In this document: piece after piece, positions 53,122 to 61,957 of the stretch
Layout: every line of letters begins with the position of its first letter
Position numbering within the stretch: position 1 is the stretch's first letter
Source: Planctomycetaceae bacterium
GTDB lineage: Bacteria > Planctomycetota > Phycisphaerae > Phycisphaerales > SM1A02
Direction of reading: 5' to 3'
Assembly: GCA_947474065.1 (NCBI GenBank)
Contig: CANJHD010000004.1
Span: 1 to 64,000 of the forward strand
DNA: 64,000 nucleotides
The notes under the pieces: generated by a model
Told to the model about the DNA's origin: nothing
Databases searched by the model: none
What the model saw: the letters and a program-made list of their open reading frames with translations, nothing else
Program-made: the position numbers and the translations under genes

Positions 53122-55758
53122 TCAGTGCGCATGAATCCGGAACGTTGGCGCATCGCCCGTACCGCCCCGCACCTTCAACACCATGTTGAGGCGCTCGCCG
53201 GGCAGCATGGAAACCAAATTCGGCGAACATTCCGTCCAATCGCACTCCGGCTCAATCCACAGGTCACGCACAAGGGTTCGGGCATGGACCTGAATCCACA
53301 GGTCGCTGACCGATCGACCAGTGGTGACCTCATATTCAGGCTTTGTTTCAGGCTGTTCACGGTCAGGAGCAAACCACCACCATGCGCGCATACGGTCGCG
53401 GTCGGCAAGCGGAATCTCCTCGCCAATCGCATCGTCCTGGCTGGGAACATCAACCACAATTCCCTCCGCACGCGCGTCGTCCGGTGCACCCACAAGGTCC
53501 TGCACTTCAAGCGACATGTCCACCGATCGCGGCGGCACCACGATGCGCTCTTGGGCCTGTGCAAGCACCTTCCCATGCACATCAATACGGCGCACAATGA
53601 CATGCGCATTCCAACGCGATACCGTGTCGTTCACCAGGACCACACGCAAGGCGCGCACCCCGGCCGCATCGGCAACACCGACTGGCTGAATGGTTACCAA
53701 CTTCGGCGCCGCTGCTCGACGTACCGCGTGGTACGCCGGCTTGGGGCGCATCTTTCCGTCAATGATGCTCCAACTGTGACCGGTCCATACATCATTGAGT
53801 TGCCAGAAGAGACTTCCGGACGAGCGTTCCGGGTGCGCTCGTAGCCAAGTAATCGCCGTCTCCATCGCCCGCGCCTGCAACAGTTGCGCCTGCCAATGCC
53901 ACTCAGAAAAATCGCGCGCTGGTCGAAACGCCGCATCCATAAAGACGCCGTACTGCGGTGTGTCGCCGCCGGTTGCGCGTTGTCGCAGCGCGAGCTCCGG
54001 CGATCCAACAACCAGCGCCGCGTCACCAAGCGCCTCGCGCAGGGACTGCATGTTGGCCGGCCCTTGATGCCCAAATTCGCTAGTAAAACGAGGCACAATT
54101 GAACGGTAGCCATCTAACTTGAGATCCCACGTGTGGCGATCGCCATGGTCAGGATCGTTGGCATGCACATCAAGCGAACCGCTCCATGGACTGTCAGCCC
54201 AGTAAGACCGCGTCGGATCCAACTCCGCGCAGATTCGCGGCAGTAAATCCGTCCAGTACCCGATGCCCCACGACTGCCCGGGCGCAAGGCGCTCGCGGAA
54301 ACCCCATGACTGCCACGCCAGCACATCTTCATTTCCACCACACCACAACACAATGCTCGGATGCGAAGCAAGCCGCTCTACCTGATAGCGCGCCTCGCTT
54401 TTCACTGACGCGCGCATCGGTGCATCTTCTGGATAGGTGGCACAGGCGAACATGAAGTCCTGCCACACCAACATGCCCACTTCGTCGCAATGCTCATAGA
54501 ACCGGTCATGCTCATAGATGCCACCACCCCAAACGCGCAACATGTTGAGATTGGCAGCTGCAGCAAGATCAATCAATCGCTCAACCGTATTGCTGTCCCG
54601 CGCTGCGCATGGAAACGGCGACGCTGGAATCCAATTTGCGCCGGTCACAGGCACCGAAACACCGTTCACGCGAAAGGTGAATTGCGAACCATGCTCGTCC
54701 GGAGAAGTATCGAGTTCGCAAGTGCGCAGACCAATCTTGCGCACCACGCGTTCCTTGCTGCCGCGAATTGGCCAACCTTCTTCAGCACCCGGTCCGGGCA
54801 CCAATTCCACATGCAAAGCGTGCAGCGGCTGCCGCCCAATTCCGCGGGGCCACCAGCGGTCGGGTCGCTCCACATCAATGATCGCAACTGCCGTGCCATC
54901 TGCGTGAACGGGCACATAGACAACAATCTTGGAAGGCAACTTCGCGCGCTTCTCTTTGCGATCGTCCTCTACTGGTGCAGAGGAACGCGGCGGCATACGC
55001 AATTCACAGCGCGCCATGACCTTGAGCGGCGCGTTCTCGGCGCCGTCTTCATTCGCAGCCGCACCACCGCTCGCAGCAGCTGATCGCTCGACGCGGACAT
55101 GCACTTCTACTGTTGCGCGCGCACCGTCACAGTGCGTCACCAACGGACGCATTGCTGCAATGCGCACTCCGCTCCAGCACTCCAACTGCACGCTGCCTGG
55201 CATTCCCGACGTTGGAACACGCGGACCCCAGTCCCAACCGAAGTTGCACGCGCTCTTGCGCATGAATGGATACGGAGTCCAATCACCGTTTACCGGCCGC
55301 GCACCGAGTCGCGCCTCTTCGGTACGCACCCAATCAACAGGAGCGCGGATCGCCACGGTGATTTCATTTGCGCCAACGCGCAGTGCTTGCTTCGCCGGAA
55401 ATCGATGCTGCACAAACTGATTCGCGGCATTGCCAACTTCGATGCCATTGATAGCGACCCGCGCGATCGTGTCGAGCGATGCAAATACCAAATCACAACA
55501 CTCTTCAGTTAACGCTTCCGGCGCGACATCAATGACGCCGCGCCATAGCCAGTCTGCATGGCCCACCCATGATTGCTGCGCTTCACCGTCACCCTGGTCA
55601 ACAGGAATGATGATGCCGGCTCGCACTAAGTCATGATGCACACAGCCCGGAACCTCGGACGCAAACCGCGTGCCAATCACGCCCGCGGGCGTAGCCGCAC
55701 TGCTACACGCGGTACATTCGACGGTCCAACCTTCGGCTTGCGGCAACACGCTGATCAT
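53122..55758 (-). CDS. Beta-mannosidase, glycoside hydrolase family 2
   Basis: An 878-residue GH2 enzyme of normal length for the family. The N-terminal sugar-binding domain includes IEVGNAANQFVQHRFP; the acid/base Glu is in LWCGGNEDVLAWQSW (about residue 475) and the nucleophile Glu in FTSEFGHQGPANMQSL (about 560). VRVWGG-type sequence (LRVWGGGIYEHDRFYEHCDE) also fits the beta-mannosidase branch. No signal peptide is seen, so it is cytosolic and would release terminal beta-mannose from imported oligosaccharides. It is the third gene of the GH38-symporter-GH2 operon, starting 9 bp after the symporter stop. Confidence 0.92.
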   Translation of the reverse strand: MISVLPQAEGWTVECTACSSAATPAGVIGTRFASEVPGCVHHDLVRAGIIIPVDQGDGEAQQSWVGHADWLWRGVIDVAPEALTEECCDLVFASLDTIARVAINGIEVGNAANQFVQHRFPAKQALRVGANEITVAIRAPVDWVRTEEARLGARPVNGDWTPYPFMRKSACNFGWDWGPRVPTSGMPGSVQLECWSGVRIAAMRPLVTHCDGARATVEVHVRVERSAAASGGAAANEDGAENAPLKVMARCELRMPPRSSAPVEDDRKEKRAKLPSKIVVYVPVHADGTAVAIIDVERPDRWWPRGIGRQPLHALHVELVPGPGAEEGWPIRGSKERVVRKIGLRTCELDTSPDEHGSQFTFRVNGVSVPVTGANWIPASPFPCAARDSNTVERLIDLAAAANLNMLRVWGGGIYEHDRFYEHCDEVGMLVWQDFMFACATYPEDAPMRASVKSEARYQVERLASHPSIVLWCGGNEDVLAWQSWGFRERLAPGQSWGIGYWTDLLPRICAELDPTRSYWADSPWSGSLDVHANDPDHGDRHTWDLKLDGYRSIVPRFTSEFGHQGPANMQSLREALGDAALVVGSPELALRQRATGGDTPQYGVFMDAAFRPARDFSEWHWQAQLLQARAMETAITWLRAHPERSSGSLFWQLNDVWTGHSWSIIDGKMRPKPAYHAVRRAAAPKLVTIQPVGVADAAGVRALRVVLVNDTVSRWNAHVIVRRIDVHGKVLAQAQERIVVPPRSVDMSLEVQDLVGAPDDARAEGIVVDVPSQDDAIGEEIPLADRDRMRAWWWFAPDREQPETKPEYEVTTGRSVSDLWIQVHARTLVRDLWIEPECDWTECSPNLVSMLPGERLNMVLKVRGGTGDAPTFRIHAH

Positions 55759-55767
55759 TGCAAGACG

Positions 55768-57768
55768 CTACCGCACGGAGCCGTCATCGGAGGCGTCAGG
55801 GGTAAATGTTCGGAGATCGCGGCGGAGTCGGAAGTAGTCACGCATTCCGCCAATGACAAACCACACCATCACGGCGGTGCTTGCCACCAGAATCACCCAG
55901 ACCCAAACGTGCCAATAGGCCGACCACTCTGCATCAGTGACTGCCGTCCCTTGGCTCTTGCGCCACACCATCCACGGCGTGCCGATGCAGAAGAGAACCG
56001 TGAAGAAGAGCGGCCAACTCAGTGTGATCCACGCGACAAATCGATCCCAGCCTTGGTACTGACGATCGAAGCCGATCTTCTCCCAGAAGTTCTGCGGTGC
56101 CTCGTCAAGCGCGGCGTCACCATCCGTCCGGAACGCACCACGATGGAGCAATCGATCAAGGTCGAAACTCTTCACGCCACCCGCGAGGCTGACCGTTACG
56201 TAGAAGATGCACGACGCAATCATCGCAATGAAACTGATCACCATGCCGGTGAGATTGGTGCGAACCCACGCGCAGAATCCACCCCATCCGTTCAGAATTG
56301 CGCCAGCATCGGCAGCGTTCCAACTGCTCACCCACTCCTTGGGGACGTTCGTGACAATGACGCCCAACACGCACAACGTCATGCCAACGATCATCCCCGA
56401 CCACGCTCCAGCGGTTGTTCCCCAGCGCGTGTACAGACCACCGATGATCGCTGCGCCGCCGCCCGCAACAAAGATGCTCGCGCTCATGGCTGCGAACATG
56501 GCGATGTAGATGCCGGGCTCGTACCACATGCTGAAGCAGAACGCGAAGATCGCCACGCCGAGCACCGCGGACTTCAATAGGAACAACTGACCGCGCGCTG
56601 ATATCGGTTTCTTGCGGAATGGAAGCACAACATCCTGCACAAAGATGCTGGCCCACGAATGCAGATATGCCTCATCGGTACTGATGGCCGCGCCGAGCAT
56701 TGCAGCAACTACTAAGCCAAGCAAGCCAGTCGGAAGCATGATGCCTAGCGCGAGCGGAACGCGCATTTCCGCCTGCAACGCCTCGGTTGGCTGCGCAGCA
56801 ATGAGTTCCTTGAGTGGAGCCGCCGCTACTGCATAGTCCGGGTGCGTGAGATACGCGCGCACTGCAAGGGGAATCAACACGGTCACCAACATCAGCGTGC
56901 GGTATCGCCACCCGTTCAGAAGTTGACCCATGCGCGCCTCGTGCGCGTCGCGTGCCGCGCTGTTGTAGCCCTGGTCGCCCTGCCATGCGCGACACGCATA
57001 GAACAGCGTGAACGCACTGATCAACCAGAACAGCACGCCAAAGTTCTGTTCGTCTTGCAGCCCCAGTGGATTGAGCATGCTCTTTCCGGCGGGCAACATC
57101 ATCATCGTCTCTTGCAGTTTCAGCCATGGGAACTTCAGCAATACCCAATAGCAGACCATGACGAACGTGCAGAAGCAGAACACGCCCTGGAAGAAATCTG
57201 TGACGAGTACCGCAAGCATTCCGCCCGCGAACACCATGAATACTGCGAAGGTCAGGAGTGCTGCCATCACTGCGGGGAATGTTGGGAAGGTCGCCCCAAG
57301 CACCTCAAATCGATCCGGCATGCCGAGCATGGCAACGAAGAACCGCGCTGTTACTCCGGGGAAAATCGCGTAATTCAGAATGCCCGAGATGAACGCAACG
57401 ATCCCGCTGAAGATACGAAAGCGCCGCGAGTAACGCATTTCAAAGAACTGCGCCAAGGTCATGGCGCGCGTCTCGCGGAATCGATAGATCACCCAACCAG
57501 TAATCGCCAGCAAGATCAGCGATGGCCCCTCCATGTAGCCCCACCAATATTGCGTGAAACCGACGTCGTAGCCAACTTGGAAATACCAGACCAACGTGAT
57601 GACGCCCACTTGCGCCATGTTGTAAGAAACCGTGAGCAGATAGCGCCCCGCAAGGCGGTTGGCGCTCAGAAATCCACTCACGCTATTTGCGTGCCGACGC
57701 ATGCTCCACGCGGAGAGTGCCAGCGCCACCAAGAACGCAACGACGATGGTCCAGTCGAGCAGTTGCAT
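55768..57768 (-). CDS. Sodium/solute symporter family (SSF) transporter
   Basis: A 666-residue inner-membrane transporter with about 13-14 helices. It begins WTIVVAFLVALALSAW, with FLSANRLAGRYLLTVSYNMA after the first helix and a GGMLAVLVTDFFQGVFCFCT helix, all SSF marks. It has an extra C-terminal cytosolic part (about 530-600) and a final helix. Family members bring in sugars, acids or amino acids with Na+. Its place between two mannosidases argues for manno-oligosaccharide or a related glycoside (inference). ATG 57768 is 1 bp after the GH38 stop. Confidence 0.92.
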   Translation of the reverse strand: MQLLDWTIVVAFLVALALSAWSMRRHANSVSGFLSANRLAGRYLLTVSYNMAQVGVITLVWYFQVGYDVGFTQYWWGYMEGPSLILLAITGWVIYRFRETRAMTLAQFFEMRYSRRFRIFSGIVAFISGILNYAIFPGVTARFFVAMLGMPDRFEVLGATFPTFPAVMAALLTFAVFMVFAGGMLAVLVTDFFQGVFCFCTFVMVCYWVLLKFPWLKLQETMMMLPAGKSMLNPLGLQDEQNFGVLFWLISAFTLFYACRAWQGDQGYNSAARDAHEARMGQLLNGWRYRTLMLVTVLIPLAVRAYLTHPDYAVAAAPLKELIAAQPTEALQAEMRVPLALGIMLPTGLLGLVVAAMLGAAISTDEAYLHSWASIFVQDVVLPFRKKPISARGQLFLLKSAVLGVAIFAFCFSMWYEPGIYIAMFAAMSASIFVAGGGAAIIGGLYTRWGTTAGAWSGMIVGMTLCVLGVIVTNVPKEWVSSWNAADAGAILNGWGGFCAWVRTNLTGMVISFIAMIASCIFYVTVSLAGGVKSFDLDRLLHRGAFRTDGDAALDEAPQNFWEKIGFDRQYQGWDRFVAWITLSWPLFFTVLFCIGTPWMVWRKSQGTAVTDAEWSAYWHVWVWVILVASTAVMVWFVIGGMRDYFRLRRDLRTFTPDASDDGSVR

Positions 57769-57769
57769 A

Positions 57770-60700
57770 TCAGGCCCTCACTCCGGTCGCAGCGATATCG
57801 GCGCGCAGTGTGACAATTTGAAATGGACGCACCGCGAATCGCGTTGTGCCGGTTGCCACATCGTGTGCGAATCCGTCGATATCGACGCTCTGCTCAAAGA
57901 GGTCCGCGGCACATACCGTGCCAACCGGGAATCCCCAGCGAACAGTGGCAACACCTGAACCACCGCGCACTTCAACCACGCGCAATGCCATACCGCCTGC
58001 TTGTTCTGAAGGCTTGAGAGCGGCAATCTCCATGTGTGCCGCGCCGGTTGCTTCAATAGCAATTGCCTGCCAACCGTTGGTAATACGCCCGTCCGTTGCG
58101 CTGGGGGTTGCGCTCGCGCATGCCGCCACATTCGCACCGCGCGTCATCGCGCCTACAAGCGGATTGTTCAATTGCTCAGCCTGCGCATCAACTCCCGCCG
58201 CGCGCCAGTCGCCCGCATGCGCGAGCACGGAATAGGTGAAGCGATGATGCCCGCGGTCCGCAGTTGGATCCGGGAAATTCGGTGCCTTCAGAAGACTCAG
58301 GCCCAACACGCCATGCTTGGCACTGCGCCCGAACTTGCCATCATCGAGCACCGCAACCCCAAGACCCGGCTCTGACATATCCATCCAGTTGTGCCCAGGA
58401 ACCTCAAACTGCGCGCGTTCCCATGAAGTGTTGTCGTGCGTCGCGCGTTCGATGTGACCAAATTGGATTCCAAATGTCGCACGCCGCGCGCGGACCGCGC
58501 ACGGGAACAGCGCGCGCAGAAGTTTTTGCTCCTCGTGCCACTCAATGTCGGTCACGATGTCGACGCGAGGACTGCCAGCAAGCAACCGATAGCGCTGCAC
58601 AAGGCGGCTCGCCTGACCAAGCGGACGCTCTACCGTGATCTCCGCTAGCAACGGCGACCGCTTCGAAACAGTGATTCGCTCGGCGGCGGTCATCACGCGC
58701 ATGGCCTGCTCTTGGTAGTCGCGGTCGGTGTCCCATGCCTCCCAGCGGCGTGGACGATCTTCGTAGATCACCAACTGGTTCATCGGCAATGGCTCACCGT
58801 GGTGGTCCGCACCGTTCGCAACGCGATCATCACCGATGCGGCGCAATTCGCCGATCCGTCCGGCGTCATCAATTGTCACGGAAACGAGCCCGTTTCGCAG
58901 CGTGTGTTCGCCATCGACATGCACTGTCTCGTGCGCGCTGGGCTGCGGCGCACGCGCCGGATCGATCATTTGGATTCCAAACGCCGGAACGCGGATCGCA
59001 AGGACCTCGCCCTCCTCGGTTGCAAGCGTCCCGCTTTGCGCGGTCGACGCGGGATTGAAGATCACGAGTTGCTCAGGGCTAGACGGTGCGCTCGCGTTGC
59101 CAGCGGCTCCCGCCATCCACGCCATCCCGCCCTGCACGGTGCGCATCGCATCACGTCGCACTTCATCGAGTTGCTCGCGCGCGTCGTCGTAGACCTCCTT
59201 GATGGAGCTGCCCGGCAGAATGTCGTGAAACTGGTTCAGAAGCACCGTCTTCCAGGTTCCGTCAAGCGCCACGCGCGTGGCCTCGGCACTGGCGGCATCG
59301 CCCATCACACCGGCGCGCGCACACGCGAGTGCCTCGCCGAGTCGCAACATCCCTTCCGCGCGACGGTTCGCTTCCTTTATCCATGCTTGGCTGGTGTACG
59401 TGCCGCGGTGCAGCTCCAAATACAACTCGCCGTCCCAGACCTTGATGTCTTGACCCTTGCGCCACAGCGCACGCTGCGCTTGATGCAAATCCTCGCAGAA
59501 GGAATGCACGCTCTTCTGCTCCACGCGCGGTAGTCCATCGCAGCGTGCGCCAATATTGGCGCGCTCAATCTGCTCAGCGGTTGGTCCGCCGCCGCCGTCG
59601 CCGTAACCAAACGGCTGCAAATACATAGGAATGCGCGCGCCGTCCTGTTCCACCAAATTCTTCACGCCGTACTGAAACTCCTTCGGCTCGATCGCGCTGT
59701 TGTAATTGTGACCAGGCGTCAGGTGCGTGAGAATCTCAGTGCCATCGAGGCCGCGCCAACGGAATGTGACATTCGGGAACTTGTTCGTCTCACACCAACT
59801 CATCTTGTTGGTGATGAAGGTGTCGAGCCCCGCCTGCGCCATGATCTGCGGCAAGCTTGCCGGGAATCCAAATGTGTCGGGCAGATAGAGGAACCGCTGC
59901 GGCGCGGCCACGCCGAAACGCGACTCCCAATATCCGCATCCATGAAGTATCTGCCGCACGAAACTTTCACCGGAAGGACATGTGCAATCTGGCTCAATCC
60001 ACATGGCACCGGCTGCTTCCCAGCGCCCCTCGGCCACTCGCGCGCTGATCTCCGCGAAGAGTTCCGGCGACCGTTCCTCTATCCACGCATACTGTTGCGC
60101 CTGGCTGCAAAGGAAGTGGAAATTCGGGAATCGTTCTTGCAAGCGAAGCACATTTGCAAATGTCCGCGTGCACTTGCGCTTGGTCTCAGCAATCGGCCAT
60201 AGCCACGCGGTATCGATGTGCGCATGGCCCACCGCATCGCAGACCACCGGCGTCTGCGCGCCGCGGCCCATGAGAAGTGCTGCCAACTCCGGAAAGAGCG
60301 AAGAACACGCCCCGTGCATCGCCATCGCATGCGAACCCATCGCCGCGCCGCGTACAGGAATGCGCGCCATCAGCGCGCGTAAGCCGCGGTCAAGTTCGTG
60401 CGCGCGCGCGTCGCTCTCGGGAAGCGTCAGGAGAATCTTGCGCGCAGCATCGAAGCCCTGCGCAAAGCGCCACACCGCTTCGTCAACCACTACGAGTTCT
60501 GCTGATTCAAGACGACCTGGATGTTCCTCTCGCCAACGCGCCTGTTGCTCCGCGTGATCCCACCAGAAAGTGCTGATCCCGAGCGGCAGGTTGCACGCCG
60601 CTTCAATCAGAAGGTCGAGCGCAACTGCGCCACTCGCGTCTGGCGCGCGCTCCCACAGGAAAGCAAGATCGCGGTATGGATCGAACCCCTGGTGCGGCAC

Positions 60701-61003
60701 GCCGTCCTTCCAGAGGAGCGCCTCGGTGCCGGACGAGAACCGTAATGCAACGCGCTTGCCTGCCATGGATGCTGGCAGCGAACCGCGCAGACGAAACCAC
60801 GCCGTGCTCCACACTGGGCCCCATCGCCAGCCGAGCTCGACCGGCGCATACGCCTGCTCGAACGCAACATCCGGGGTCACGCGGTCGGGCGTCTGCCACA
60901 CCGCAACATCGAGCGGCGCACGTTCCGGAAATGCAGCCGGAAGAAGGATCTCGGAAACGAAGTTCTCGAAACGAATTGCGGCGTATTGCAGGTCTGGAAG
61001 CAC
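57770..61003 (-). CDS. Alpha-mannosidase, glycoside hydrolase family 38
   Basis: A 1077-residue GH38 enzyme from a GTG start at 61003. The zinc-binding HAHIDTAWLWP motif (about residue 258) and the nucleophile Asp in LPDTFGFPASLPQI (about 378) are intact; the EPDCTCPSGESFVRQ stretch is the usual substrate loop region. The middle and C-terminal beta domains follow (for example PRVDIVTDIEWHEEQ). No signal peptide is seen, so it is cytosolic. It is the first gene of the operon. GH38 cleaves alpha-mannose from N-glycan or mannan pieces. Confidence 0.93.
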   Translation of the reverse strand: MLPDLQYAAIRFENFVSEILLPAAFPERAPLDVAVWQTPDRVTPDVAFEQAYAPVELGWRWGPVWSTAWFRLRGSLPASMAGKRVALRFSSGTEALLWKDGVPHQGFDPYRDLAFLWERAPDASGAVALDLLIEAACNLPLGISTFWWDHAEQQARWREEHPGRLESAELVVVDEAVWRFAQGFDAARKILLTLPESDARAHELDRGLRALMARIPVRGAAMGSHAMAMHGACSSLFPELAALLMGRGAQTPVVCDAVGHAHIDTAWLWPIAETKRKCTRTFANVLRLQERFPNFHFLCSQAQQYAWIEERSPELFAEISARVAEGRWEAAGAMWIEPDCTCPSGESFVRQILHGCGYWESRFGVAAPQRFLYLPDTFGFPASLPQIMAQAGLDTFITNKMSWCETNKFPNVTFRWRGLDGTEILTHLTPGHNYNSAIEPKEFQYGVKNLVEQDGARIPMYLQPFGYGDGGGGPTAEQIERANIGARCDGLPRVEQKSVHSFCEDLHQAQRALWRKGQDIKVWDGELYLELHRGTYTSQAWIKEANRRAEGMLRLGEALACARAGVMGDAASAEATRVALDGTWKTVLLNQFHDILPGSSIKEVYDDAREQLDEVRRDAMRTVQGGMAWMAGAAGNASAPSSPEQLVIFNPASTAQSGTLATEEGEVLAIRVPAFGIQMIDPARAPQPSAHETVHVDGEHTLRNGLVSVTIDDAGRIGELRRIGDDRVANGADHHGEPLPMNQLVIYEDRPRRWEAWDTDRDYQEQAMRVMTAAERITVSKRSPLLAEITVERPLGQASRLVQRYRLLAGSPRVDIVTDIEWHEEQKLLRALFPCAVRARRATFGIQFGHIERATHDNTSWERAQFEVPGHNWMDMSEPGLGVAVLDDGKFGRSAKHGVLGLSLLKAPNFPDPTADRGHHRFTYSVLAHAGDWRAAGVDAQAEQLNNPLVGAMTRGANVAACASATPSATDGRITNGWQAIAIEATGAAHMEIAALKPSEQAGGMALRVVEVRGGSGVATVRWGFPVGTVCAADLFEQSVDIDGFAHDVATGTTRFAVRPFQIVTLRADIAATGVRA

Positions 61004-61118
61004 GCAGGGGAGTCTACGGAACCCGTGCCGCGGAGCAGGACCGGCGTCTGCAATTCACGGGACGTCCGCCGTACGCCCGCTCCGGTCATGCCGCAGGTCA
61101 CTCGCCAATTCCATCACA

Positions 61119-61907
61119 TTACGGCGCCCCAGCCGGTTTCTTCTGTGCCGGCGGCTTCTTCTGCGTTGGTTTCTTCTTCGCGGAAGCCGCTGCTACTTCT
61201 GCCGCGGCGGCCGCCTTTGCGTCTTCCGCTGCCTGCAGTTCCGCCGCCTTCTTTTCTGCCGCAAGGCGAATCGCTTCCTTGTTCACTTCTGCGTTGAGCA
61301 CCTCAGCAAGGCGCGCATGCGTACCGATGATCGGCATTGTCTGCACGGCAAACGGCTTGACGGTCGGATCCGTGCAGTTGTCGTACTGCCAGCGATACAT
61401 GGCCAGAATCTTTGGGTTCTGCTCAGCCATGTAGGCCATATACGCCTTGTCGAAGGCATCGCCAGTGAGACCTTCCAAGGTTGCAACGATCGGGGCATCC
61501 TCAGCTGCAATTTCCTTGGGCAGACTGATCTCCTGCGCAATGGCAATCTTCCCGATGATCACTTGGATAGCCGTGTGGTTCGTCACCATGCGATGCCCGA
61601 AATCCTTCACAGTTGGTGCATCCGCCTTCTCCATCGCCATTGTTCCGAGGTTGATCTGCAGAAGGTCCGATGCGGCAACCGCCTGCACAAAGAGCTCCGG
61701 CTTCATTGTGTGGTCGATCACCACGGGAGCGGCCGCAGGCGCGGCGCCCTTTGCAGCAGGCGCATCAGCTACCGGAGGCGCATCGGCAGCCTTCTCAGTG
61801 GTGTCACCGGACATGCTGTTAATGACTTTGCAACCGGGCGCGCTCAAGATTGCAGCGAAACCAACAATGACGATAAGAGCAAGAGTGCGTGGCGACATGT
61901 GTGTCAT
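61119..61907 (-). CDS. DUF4142 domain lipoprotein-like protein
   Basis: A 262-residue protein. The signal (ALIVIVGFAAILSAPGC) ends in a possible lipobox Cys. The DUF4142 helical domain follows: LFVQAVAASDLLQINLGTMA and VKDFGHRMVTNHTAIQ, with a HARLAEVLN helix. The C-terminal tail is a Lys/Ala/Pro/Gln repeat-like stretch (PTQKKPPAQKKPAGAP). DUF4142 is ferritin-like and periplasmic, with unknown role. ATG 61907 or 61898. Confidence 0.82.
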   Translation of the reverse strand: MTHMSPRTLALIVIVGFAAILSAPGCKVINSMSGDTTEKAADAPPVADAPAAKGAAPAAAPVVIDHTMKPELFVQAVAASDLLQINLGTMAMEKADAPTVKDFGHRMVTNHTAIQVIIGKIAIAQEISLPKEIAAEDAPIVATLEGLTGDAFDKAYMAYMAEQNPKILAMYRWQYDNCTDPTVKPFAVQTMPIIGTHARLAEVLNAEVNKEAIRLAAEKKAAELQAAEDAKAAAAAEVAAASAKKKPTQKKPPAQKKPAGAP

Positions 61908-61957
61908 TCGATTGAGTTAGAGAGTCGATGAGAGATCAGCAATGCTTTGCAACGTCT

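Noticed and set aside
55633-57813. Two plus-strand open frames of 315 and 323 codons
   Set aside because: Both are opposite the SSF symporter and give His/Arg-rich products; they are shadows of GC-rich coding sequence.
60570-61931. 453-codon open frame on the plus strand
   Set aside because: It is opposite the GH38 N-terminus and the DUF4142 gene, both with clear family motifs; the product is Arg/Ser-rich low-quality sequence.
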